Part shown: piece after piece, positions 1-10,200 of the stretch
Numbering within the stretch: the first letter of the stretch is position 1
Layout: every line of letters starts with the position of its first letter
Assembly: GCF_000315625.1 (NCBI RefSeq)
Contig: NW_005434440.1
Location: forward strand, 1 to 55,619
Length of the DNA stretch: 55,619 nucleotides
Direction: 5' to 3'
Origin: Guillardia theta CCMP2712
Taxonomy: Eukaryota; Cryptophyceae; Pyrenomonadales; Geminigeraceae
The notes under the pieces: generated by a model
The model's database searches: none
What the model was told of the DNA's origin: nothing
What the model saw: only the letters and a program-made list of their open reading frames with translations
Translations under genes and position numbers: made by a program

Positions 1-928
1 AAGGGGGAAGCAAGTAACACGAGGAGAGGAGGGATATGTTGAGGGGATAGTATGTTCTCTTTAGTCTGCTGCCAGTGGGATGAACAGAGAGAAAAAGATA
101 AGGTTGCTCCTACCCTATTAGTAGCTCCAACTCTTTTCCCCTGTTGATTACCAGGTGTGTGTAAAAATACCTAGTGATCGTCTGAGTTCAAGGACTAGGA
201 CTGGTTGATCGTATCAGTCATCATCTCTACCTTATTGATCAGATGGTGAATTTCAAAGGTGTAGGAAGGTACCTCATGAAGACAGGAGAAACGAATGAAC
301 GAAAGCAGCGACGATGACACAGTAAGAACAGCAGGCAAGCACAACAGGAGAGTGAAGATGAAAGAGGATGAAGCCATGAGGACAGATCGAATCTTCAACG
401 AAGGATAAGAAAAGGAATGGAAAATTAACAGGTAAGAACGTGGGAATGAAGCAATATGTAGATAGCAGGATAATGAGATGACAAGAGAAGGAGGCCGAGA
501 AGGGATGATACAAGGATAGGGAGCAAGGGAAAGAAGGAAATAGAGAAGGAAGAGGAGGAGGCTGAAGGGATAAAGGAAGATGATGGAATGAAGAAGGGAA
601 CAAAGGAAGATGATGGAATGAAGAAGGGAAGAACGAAAAGGAGAAAAGAGGAAGGAAGAATCAATGTGAACAAGAGGACATGGCAAGATCAGAGGAATAA
701 GAAGCGAAAATTGTGATGAATTGGACTTGGCATTTCAACCAAATGCTCACAAACAAATAAAATAATCACAAAATAGGAGTCCTCGAGGTATCATACCAGA
801 CTTGAAAAACCGGGATCAAGAATGGAATTTCCTGAGAGGTTAAGAGGTAAATGCAAACGAAGATGACTGGCTGTAAGATAAAAGATGGAGAGGAGAGATG
901 ACAGAGAGGTTCCAAGAGTCCGACTCTT
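1..928. other. Low-complexity intergenic DNA, no gene seen
   Basis: The plus strand is A/G-rich. The minus-strand open frames here read as Ser/Leu/Phe/Pro-rich low complexity with no domain, as expected from translating a pyrimidine-rich strand. This stretch probably holds the 3' flank of the minus-strand glycosyltransferase that ends at 929. I see no RNA gene or regulatory site I can defend. Confidence 0.6.
572..630. repeat. Tandem duplication, 30-bp period
   Basis: A 29-base purine-rich block at 572-600 is repeated exactly at 602-630, with one base between the copies. It is a simple local duplication in the low-complexity DNA. Confidence 0.85.
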
Positions 929-2110
929 CTAGTCGTCGTCATAGACTTGCGCATAGTCGTAGAGCAGGTGCACCAGGTAGCATTTGATGATGTCGGAGTT
1001 GAGGTTTTCGAGCACAAAGTGAGTCGAAGCATCTGAGACATGCTTCAATAGCGTCTCGTTGCTCAGCGACCGCTTGACGACATCCACTAGGTCGGACACG
1101 TCTCGCTTGAAGGGGATGTAATGTTCATATGGCTTGAGGTCTTGGTACCAGAACTCCTCGTTGCCTGACTCCTGCTTCAACACGACGACGTTGCTCGCCA
1201 GAAAGTCGAGGAGACGATCGGGCACCGAGTTGCCATCAGGAACGATGACCAGCTTGAACTTCCACTGCTCCGAATGAGCCACTCGCTTCTTCACCACGTA
1301 CCCCTCCCTCTTCATGATCTTGGGCAGTTGTTTCGACTCGGTCTGCATCACCCTGGTAAAGCGAGCATCGATGAGGTCTGGGTGATCCAACGAAGCCTTG
1401 ACGATCTTGGTCCTTGCAAAGTTCCTCCAGTTGTCTTCGGTGTAGATGCCACCGGTGGTTGTCCCCCTGAAGAAAGCTTTGCTGATCTTCCGTTCCAACG
1501 GAATGGAGTTGTCTTGCGAGGCAGTCTTCAGTATGTAGTCGGAGAACCCTTGGACTGATCGGGGAGTTGCGAGAATCCCGTTGCTAGACCTTGGCTTCTC
1601 CTGCACGAAGACAGGAAGGCACTCGTTCCTCGCATTCGGAAGACTCAACCCGTCAAACCCGTCGTTGAACCAACAGATGAATTCCATGTCCGGGAGGTCG
1701 ACCTCCTTAGCTAACATGCCGATGTCCTGGATGAGCCCTTCCTCCGTCCTCACGTCGTTCTCCCATGGCGTCCCTTCGGTGCCGTAGTAAGTGACGTGGT
1801 TGTCTTTGATGCTGACTCCTATGTAGTCCTTGTCCTCCCGCACGCTCCTCCGTATGGCAGACCTGGTCACCCGTCCTCGGCATGCGTGAGCGCGGTAGGG
1901 GCGGAGAGACCTCTCTATGTAAGGATGGCGCCTGCATCGCTTCCAGTGGAGAAACTCCTCCCTTGACAGCCTTGACTTGAAGTTGAACAGCCCCAGCGCG
2001 TACATGCTGAGGGCCACGTTGAGGATGATGGACAGGCAGGCGAGCAGGACGACGGGGATGAGGATTCTTCCTCGCAGGTTTGACATGCGAGGAAACCTTG
2101 GGAGCTGCAT
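929..2110 (-). CDS. GT90 / CAP10-family glycosyltransferase, type II membrane protein
   Basis: This is an uninterrupted 393-residue frame. I chose the ATG at 2108-2110 (MQLPRF); the frame stays open about 8 codons further upstream only through minisatellite DNA. Residues about 12-38 form one hydrophobic segment behind a short basic N-terminus (RGRILIPVVLLACLSIILNV), a type II signal anchor. The rest matches the CAP10/GT90 family (protein O-glucosyl- or O-xylosyltransferases and fungal capsule enzymes). Characteristic stretches are AFFRGTTTGG in the middle and, near the C-terminus, KFKLVIVPDG followed by LLxxLASNVVVLKQES and a HYIPF segment, the usual donor-binding block. It would act in the ER/Golgi lumen on secreted proteins or glycans; acceptor and donor cannot be told from sequence. 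It is divergent from the giant secreted-protein gene starting at 4211. It ends YAQVYDDD, not an ER-retention KDEL. Confidence 0.85.
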   Translation of the reverse strand: MQLPRFPRMSNLRGRILIPVVLLACLSIILNVALSMYALGLFNFKSRLSREEFLHWKRCRRHPYIERSLRPYRAHACRGRVTRSAIRRSVREDKDYIGVSIKDNHVTYYGTEGTPWENDVRTEEGLIQDIGMLAKEVDLPDMEFICWFNDGFDGLSLPNARNECLPVFVQEKPRSSNGILATPRSVQGFSDYILKTASQDNSIPLERKISKAFFRGTTTGGIYTEDNWRNFARTKIVKASLDHPDLIDARFTRVMQTESKQLPKIMKREGYVVKKRVAHSEQWKFKLVIVPDGNSVPDRLLDFLASNVVVLKQESGNEEFWYQDLKPYEHYIPFKRDVSDLVDVVKRSLSNETLLKHVSDASTHFVLENLNSDIIKCYLVHLLYDYAQVYDDD

Positions 2111-2111
2111 C

Positions 2112-2424
2112 GCATCTATCCTTCCTCCTCTCACTCTTCAGCTTCTATCCTCCCTCCTCTCACTCCTCAGTCTCTATCCTCCCTCCTCTCACTCCTCAGT
2201 CTCTATCCTCCCTCCTCTCACTCCTCAGTCTCTATCCTCCCTCCTCTTCCTCTTCAGTCTCTATCCTCCCTCCTCTCACTCTTCACCCTCTATCCTCCCT
2301 CCTCTTCCTCCTCACCCTCTATCCTCCCTCCTCTCACTCCTCAGTCTCTATCCTCCCTCCTCTCACTCCTCAGTCTCTATCCTCCCTCCTCTTCCTCCTC
2401 AGCTTCTATCCTCCCTCCCCCCTT
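2112..2424. repeat. 29-bp minisatellite, about 11 copies
   Basis: Tandem pyrimidine-rich units (plus strand) of 29 bp contain TCTATCCTCCCTCCTC, alternating with CACTCCTCAG or TTCCTCTTCAG endings. The array starts within a few bases of the glycosyltransferase ATG, so it occupies the promoter/5' UTR position of that gene. Homopurine/homopyrimidine DNA of this kind can form triplex structures. Plus-strand open frames across it (Leu/Ser/Pro repeats) are repeat translations. Confidence 0.9.
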
Positions 2425-2551
2425 GTCAGCTTCTTGTCAGCATCGCACACCCCCACCATATTCGAAAAGGTCAGTCAAGCTCGCCTCAGGCAAGGACTAT
2501 CAATAACATGGGGGCAACATTTTCCTCGATTGCTTTTCAGGTCAACAAGTC

Positions 2552-2610
2552 TCCAACTGCCCCCACGTGTAGGTATGTGGGGGCAGTTCCTACATGTGGG
2601 GGCAGTTGGA
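2552..2610. repeat. Inverted repeat with a third competing arm
   Basis: A 22-base arm at 2552-2573 is the reverse complement, with one mismatch, of 2589-2610. Inside it, the 12 bases 2555-2566 also pair perfectly with 2577-2588. GTGGGGGCAGTT therefore occurs twice downstream of one complementary copy, giving two mutually exclusive hairpins. It lies in the intergenic space between divergent genes. Confidence 0.85.
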
Positions 2611-3443
2611 GGTATGACATGATCAGCTGTAGTGTTGGGAGATCATCAGGAAGTTGATCCGAGTTGTGTGAGGTGTTTGGTTGAGTGTGAGAGTCAGCGG
2701 TGACTTGGTGCGCATATCTGACAAGGGAGTCTTTGTCTTTGCTTGTCTGTCGGTTCTTAATAACCTAATCAGTGACTGTTGAGTCATCATTCAGCTGTGC
2801 ACAGACTTTTAGAGTCTTGAATTGATTCCAATACTCCGAGTGATTTGATTGTCAGATCTTCGAGCGCTAGACTGACTACAAGTTGACTGGGTCTGAGAGG
2901 TTCAACTAGCCTGACTGCCGGCAGTCCCGCCCACGGCGTCCAAGTCGCACTTCAGTATTTCAAACAACTGTACTGAACACTTTTATTCGGGAATAAACAA
3001 AGTGTTCCCGACGAGCAAATGCAAGAGGGAAAGGAGGAGAGACTCAACAGAAGACTCAACATCTGCTATGGCCATCAACTTGCCATGGCTTGTAGCGGCA
3101 GAGGCTGCAGCAGCACAGGATACAACGGCAAAGGTTCAGAAAAGGGAGGAGAGAATGAAGAGGGGAGAAGGGGAGGGGAGGCGAGAGGGGCTGACAAGCT
3201 TGACAAGGTGACGGGGCCGATGTACTACTAATATCTCCCTGCGAACCCCAGACGAGGTCGCCAGCAGATCATGACACGACGACTGCCAATGGCGGCGTTC
3301 AAGAAATGCGAGGACGGCGATCCAGTGGGAGCTGAGATACTGGATGGAGGATAACCTTGCATAACAACAAGATCTCATGTACAAAATCACTTGCTGAGTT
3401 ATCCAGCAGGTGATGACTTGAACATGAAAAAGATATCTTTGTC

Positions 3444-3509
3444 AGACGGTAGTGGGAGAGGAAGGGGAGAAGACGGTAGTGGGAGAGGGAGGGGGGAAGA
3501 CGGTAGTGG
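3444..3509. repeat. 27-bp tandem repeat, 2.4 copies
   Basis: AGACGGTAGTGG begins at 3444, 3471 and 3498, an exact 27-bp period with G-rich filler between the starts. Confidence 0.85.
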
Positions 3510-4134
3510 CGTTGAGCACGTGTGAACGAACCTCAACACTTTAGGATATTTTGAGTACCCCACCCCCTAGTCACTCTGATCACTGAATTCCCATACAAAT
3601 GCCCAGACAACAACCCCCTGTGTCTCAGCCGTGATATACCCGTCAGCTTCTCCTCCAGCATCTGCTTACGTCCCCCCTTCCTACCGGCCTCTACCCCCCC
3701 ATTCCCATCGGATTCCAGTACCGTACCCCTACCTCCTGTCAGCCTTTAAACTCAGAATTCCTAGCTTGGAACCACCTGACCCCCCCCCCGAGTTCCCGCT
3801 GAGGAGCACAGGGGTGCGTGTTTCCGTGCTAGGAGCAAATGACTCTTGGATTTGACCCCTCGCCGTTGACCGATGGCTCTTGGGAAAAAATTAGCGGGTC
3901 TCAAATTCTCCTCTCAATCTCTGTTTTCGTCGTTTCGTTTTCAAACTTTGGCAACTGTACGAAATTTACGTCATATCTCCTATATTTGTCGTGCATTTCA
4001 TCGTCTGTACCACCTCCCAAAATTCATGTACAACCATTCCAAATTGAATTCGAGAGATAAAAATCAATTTTAGCTCAAACTGTGAAAGTTTTTCACGTTC
4101 ATGATTATTCAAAGTTGCTAGCGGAAAAGTCAGC

Positions 4135-4183
4135 GCGCAATGGCGGATGCGCAATGGCGGCAGCAGAACATGCACTGACATGA
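4135..4183 (+). promoter_or_regulatory. Duplicated GCGCAATGGCGG motif with two short upstream ORFs
   Basis: GCGCAATGGCGG occurs at 4135-4146 and 4149-4160 (14-bp period), 50-75 bases before the ATG of the giant gene. Each copy holds an ATG. ATG 4140 reads 12 codons to TGA at 4176-4178, and ATG 4154 reads 9 codons to TGA at 4181-4183. If transcription starts upstream these are two out-of-frame uORFs that could dampen translation; otherwise the motif may be a core promoter element. The transcription start is not visible. Confidence 0.4.
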
Positions 4184-4210
4184 CAGGGTAGCGCAGGCGT
4201 ACCAGTCGAT

Positions 4211-7200
4211 ATGGAGCACAAGCTTTCTATGTCTCTGCGTCTCCAGTGGCATCGCCTGTCTCTGCTGTCTCATCTGATCATCCTGACTTCCAGTGAGAAC
4301 TTTCTTTCCGTATGTTTCAGTTCACCCTCGCTGATACTTTCCGCAGTTTACTTCTTCCTTCCTGCAGTCTCGGCTCAGACTATGAGCTACAATCTTACTC
4401 ATTCTGGATCATGCTCAACAGGTCAGTGTGTCATGCCTGTCGATGCAAACATCTCCATTTCAAGACAAGGCGTCGGCAATCTTGTCAGTGCAAAAGTGTC
4501 GATAGACCTTTATCCATATCTGTGGCCTTATGATAGCACCAAGATCTACCAATTGCGTTCGGCGATACTTCATAACAATATTGAAAAAAAATTCACCATT
4601 ATCAGAGTAATTTTCCCAAGCTCATTCAATGTTTCGGATTCAGTCGTGAACATAGAAGGTGGAGGGAAATTCGGTGTTGGAGTCACTGGACTTGATGGAA
4701 TTACGGATCAGGCTGGTTTTGTGAAAATCTTTCCGTTTTCCAAAGGTTCTATAGTAACTGAGGTTCCTGTAGTCGACAGTCAAATGGAAGGTGTGAGTGG
4801 TGGTAACACAGATCCTTGCAACATGCCTTGCAGCAACATATTTGAGATGCAGACGTATGCAAATACAGACACAGATGTAAAATCATCCACTGTACAGGGG
4901 ACTATTCAAAGACTTCATTTCACTATATCTGGAATTGTGAATCCTCTGTACACTCCCGGAGAGTTGCCTGGGGCATTGCAACAGAAAGCTGTTCAATTCG
5001 GAATCCAGATTTATGACTTCACGATAGACGATCGAGGATACAGAACTTACAAAATGCTGTTTTACAACAATCGTATCAATGACCCACAGTTGAACAAGAC
5101 AACTCATTATTGGTTCAGCAGGACAGGCAACTCCCCAGTGAATCTCACTTCCAACGTGTTGCCAAGGGTGGACCTGTCCTTAGCTTCTCCCAGGTTTTCT
5201 CAGCTGACTTCAGCAAAAATTCAGTTCAAGACGGTTACAGGAATTCCCAAAGGGGGCAGCGTCTTGGTCAAGTTTCCCCCTGACCTTGTCATCAGCTCCT
5301 CGTCGAGGATTTCAGTGTCTTTCATCGATGTGAGGAGCGCAAACTCCTCCAGCAATGTTACAGGAACAACCTATATCTCATCCAAGGACCGCAGCATCCT
5401 GTTCTACAGGATTGAAAGCACGCTAGATCGGAACCAAGATATGATTCTAGATGTCACGAATGTCTTTACTTCTTCACTCTCGCAATCTGGAGCCATTCGA
5501 ATTGAGACCTGGAACGGTACGAACTTCACGCTGGATTATGGCACGAGCAATTCAGTTCCGCTGCAAGCGAATCTATTGAGAAATCTGGTGATTGGGCTCA
5601 GCAGCTACGAGACTGGCAAGACAAATGTGACTGTGTCCATCACATTTCAAATCAACAATCCTTTGGCAAGCAATCTCAGCAGAATCATACTCCAATTTCC
5701 GACCAGCGACTTGTCTCTTGCTGCTGCAAAACCTTCTTTAAAGATGTCTTTGGATGCTCCATACCAGGATTGCAGTCCACGTACACCTGGAGTCCCCGGT
5801 TACACTTCCGTTGAAGTCTGCGCCTCCCAACAGCTGGAAGGTGGAAGCACCGTCAGCTTCGAAGTTGAAGGATTTCGTAATCGACTTCATGCAGGAACTT
5901 TTACCAACAGCATTTTGATTGAAACCCAAGAGATTTTCAGTGGCAGTACCCGAATTCTTGATTTCGGGGCGGCCAAACCTGCAGCGGAACTTGAACCTTC
6001 GAGTCTGGCATACTTGAACGCGACATTTCCATCAACAACGGATGACTTTGGAAATGTGACTGTAGAATTCACTCCAAGCATCTCATTGTCTACCGGAACA
6101 TCATTCATAGACATCAGTCTTACTCCGGGATTTGATGTCTCACAGAATTCCGTTGCTTACTTGGAAGGAGTTCGCAAGTCAACCTTCAATCAGAGCTTCA
6201 TATCAATCGATCTTGATGGCATCGCTTTGATGGCAAACGTCAAGTACAGACTTATCATCGTCGGAGTTGTTTCTCCTTACTACACTATCGAGAGGGCTTT
6301 AAATATTACCACTCGGAATGGAGACGCTGCTGTCTTAAAAGCAGTTCAGAGAGGCAGGTATGCTGATGGATCTTTGAACGCATCGCCGATGCAACACTTG
6401 CAGATGCGTTTGTTGCCCCTTGTGAGTGGGGCAACATCTTCATTGAATATCAGCTTCCATTGTAACAAACAAGTTCCTGCTTACAGTGGGATCTTGCTCG
6501 ATTTCCCGGACGGTTTTGATGTCACAGCGGTGCATGTAGTCAGGAAGCAGAACCTGTCGCTAGTGGCAGATCGTCTTTGCAACATGGAGATCTGCAACAC
6601 AAGTTTTGTTATCAACTCCACATCCCATTTCTTGGAAGGCAATTTTACCTACGACTACAAGAGGATGTTCACTTACTTCGACTACTCTTTGACGGGCATA
6701 GGAGGAAGCCTAGCAGTTCGAGTCGATGGGACTTCACTTGAACTGACGCTCATCGATCGCATTATGAATGCAACTTGGCATCCGCCCTTGTTCAGGCTCA
6801 AACATTGCATGAAGATGGAGGCTCAGCAGTGCTCCCAGCTATGTTCCAGCAGCGTCGTTGCGAATTGCTCGGAGCTGATTCGAGATTCCTACTGGGTGAA
6901 TGTGACTCAGCCGTCCGAGCCCTTGACTGTTGGGTCAAAGATCGAGTTTGAGCTGGAGGGTGTTGTCAATCCAAGAGTGAGCGGCCTGACCGGGAGCTTC
7001 AGGTTGAGAACTTTCTTGAGTGCTGCGAGGTATCTTGAGGGCTCTCAGCATGATGGTGTCTTGCTCCTACCAGCTGCCTTGACAAATCCGTTGATCCAGC
7101 TCAATGACAGCAACGCTTTCGCGGTTACCTCTTTCCAGTTGTATTTCGATGTGTTCAATGGTTTGCAATCCAAGGACATGATAAGGATCGTGTATCCGCC

Positions 7201-10200
7201 CTTCTTCCACTATGAACCTGCTGAAAGTTCAACACAGCTACATTGTCTGAACTCAAGCGTCATGGACGATCTTTCAATCATTGCGAGCAATTCGAGCTAT
7301 GTGCTGTTGCAACGAAAGGGACTATCACTGCAGCAGTGCAGAGGTAGAGTATTTCTACAGTTGTCTGCAATTCAAAACAGGAACGGGTCAGCTGGAGATT
7401 CGGGAGCCTGGACAGTCGAGACGCTGGCATCAAGTTCAAACCTCACCATGGACAAGGGAATCTTCAGCGTTCAAATCACGACCGCACATTTCAAAGACGT
7501 CAAAGTTGACGTCACGGCGTTGGACAGCCGAGCTCCGACAGCTGGGCGAGAGGTCAACCTGACAGTCAAGCTACAAGTGAATCAACCCATGGTTCCTCCC
7601 GACTCTCGCATCGTCATTGACTTGGGATCAGACCTGTCGTTGACCAAAGACACAACCATCACATTCGCCTGCAAGGAGCCCTACGACTATGTGGACTACT
7701 GTCCAGGAGCATCCTGGAACTATACCTGCCCATTCTCCATTCTAGATGTTCAGCGGTCAGGACTGAATGTCTTGACGATCAAGAGACAGAGATGGTCTGT
7801 GCTACATGAGGCGATCGGCAAGACAGCAGAAGAGGGATCTGAGCTCACCTTTCATGTCTCTCCGCTTGCTACTCGCGCTACGGCAGGACCAATCCAAGCT
7901 CTCACATTTCAGCACGTCGCGTCAACGGCAAGAGGGTTGGAGGTTTACGAGCAAGACTCCGTCAAAGTCACCGAGCTATCGCCGTGCCTGAATGAAGCTC
8001 AGGTTGAGTTGCAGGAAGCTAGTCTGGGCTCGAAGACTTCAGTCACAGTCACGTTACGGGTATGTAGTGCTGTGGCGGTTGAAGAGAGGGTCGGACTTTT
8101 CCTCTCAGCCTTCATCTCCTGTCAAGATCAAGACTGCGACAGTTTCCGAGATGCCCGAAAGTTCTCCATCGCTGACTTCAATGTCACAAGTGCAGAGTTG
8201 GAGTACGCTGGTTATCATTTCGGGAATATTTCAGATTCCTCCATCCAGATTTCAAAGTGCAGCAATCAGGATGGATGGAATTTCGGGTCTCGATTACCAG
8301 GTTTGCTTTTCAAGCCTCGAAGGAGCATTGTTGCTGGCGAGCTAATCATCTTCACCATCACCGGATTTCGCAACCCGGTCATCAGCCCCTCGCTGCCTCC
8401 TAGGGCATACGTTCAGACGTTGAGCAGCTCACTCGAAGTTTTCGGTTCTGTCTGCACAGTTTTCAGTCCTGCTGGTGGATTTCAGTTGCCGACGGATTTT
8501 CAAACTGGTTCCTGGGTCACAGTGACCCCCAAGCTCACATATGCTGAGAGCAACTTTTCTCTCGCTCTCGTTTCTCCTCTTCCTGTCAGTCCCAATTCAA
8601 CATTCAAGGTTCATCTCAACCTCCCATACCCCTATGAGTGGCAGGATCCGAAGTTAGTCGAGGTGTTTGTCGATGCCTTTCAAGTTCTCTCAGCTGAGTT
8701 GTCAAACGTCACTCGAACATCCCTGACAGTTGTCCTCGGCTCTGTCAACTTGACCTCAGTGCATGCTGCTCTACGCATCCTCATATCAGGCGTGCAGAAT
8801 CCCAGCTATGAGGAAATCTCGCCTCTCGCTGTGAATGTAACGGTTGAGAGTGAGCAGGGTCAGGAGCAAGCAGAGGTGATTGGTTTGGAGATCAAAGCCG
8901 TGGCATTGAAGAAGGCTGTCTCGGGTCAAATAGCAAGTCAAACCGACCAGCAGTCTGTCTTCACGTTTGCTTTCACCCTCTCCTTGCATTGGGACCTTCG
9001 TGACAGCGTCAGAGTTCAATCTTCTGAGATGTTTGGAACGAAAACAAATGACGTGTTTTCTCAGAATGTCAATACGACAGTGCTGGCTAGCGATGACGTC
9101 TTGAGAGGCATCGAAGGGTCAAACCTGCTTTGGATCACACCATCTGGTTCAATCTTGTCTGGAGATGCCCAACTAACAGTGGAGGCTCAATCTCAAACTA
9201 GTTTTCAAGTTCGATTTGGACTGGCATCAGTCACAGTCTTGAAACTGTCTCCAACAGAAGACCAGTTCCACATCAATTGCTCCAACAACACGCGCGCCCC
9301 TCCCCTTCACAACGAGACTAACTGTACCTTTGAGCTCGATCATGTCTCTTCTATCCCTGCTCACTCGAGAGTTGCGTTTAGCATTGGAGGATACAAGAGC
9401 GCGAGGGTAGGAGGCGTCTACTCCTTCACCGTAGAGATCTGTGAGCTCTCTACCTCGCAAGCAAAGCAGAGACAAACTGCTGTCACCTTCCGTAGTCTCC
9501 TGCCGGCGAAAGATTCAGCTGCTGTCAACTTTACGAGCTGGGACAGACAGGCTTCTGTTGGTGAGAATGGCGATATCAGCATGGAAGTAGCCCTTGACTC
9601 GACAGTTTTCGGCCAGCAGCTGAGGTTGGATTTCCCAGCTGGTCCGAGGGGCTTTTTAGGAGTTGAAAGTATCACAGTGAAAAACTCTCCCGACGTTCTA
9701 TTGATTTCAGCAGGCGGGAGCCAAGTGAACTTGGAACTGTTGGTAGACAACATTCAGTCAGTTCGTTTCACGTTACAAGGAGCATCGTTGCGGCTTCCGC
9801 TCCTATCAGGCTGGAGTGATCCTATTCAGATCATCTCGTCTCGAAAGTCAGACGGGAGGGCAATCAAGACTGCGGACGCGTCAGGGTTGATAGCTTCGGT
9901 CCCCTCCCTGAATAGCTCAATCCTTCCCTTGTTCTCTGCTGCTCGTTTCGGTGCGACTGTGAGTACCGTCGCAAGGGATAGGTACGTTGACGTGCTGATC
10001 AAGAACAGTCAACTTGTTCCGAAAGACGGTCAGTTTGCCTTGAGCTTCCCTTCAGTCTACGACGTTCTGGTTCCTGTCTGCGGAGGCGGGCCCTTGTGGA
10101 GCTGCACCAACAGAGCTGAGTGTGTGGAAGGCTGCAATGAGGAATTGAAGGTTGTGAAGGACATCAAAGTTGTGATTCTGAACAAGACAGTCAATGCTTA

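Larger units (their letters stand above)
2611..4210. other. Intergenic region between divergent genes
   Basis: No coding region is supported. It contains scattered TGAGTC/GACTG-rich sequence (2640-2900), a purine-rich stretch (3020-3190), the 27-bp tandem repeat at 3444, C-runs at 3781-3789, and an A/T-richer segment (3880-4120) that is probably the promoter/5' UTR of the giant gene. Short open frames of 60-90 codons on both strands show no domain and no conserved-looking composition. Confidence 0.5.

Noticed and set aside
195-686. Minus-strand open frames of 80-163 codons rich in Ser/Leu/Phe/Pro
   Set aside because: They only translate a pyrimidine-rich strand; no domain, and several overlapping frames are equally open.
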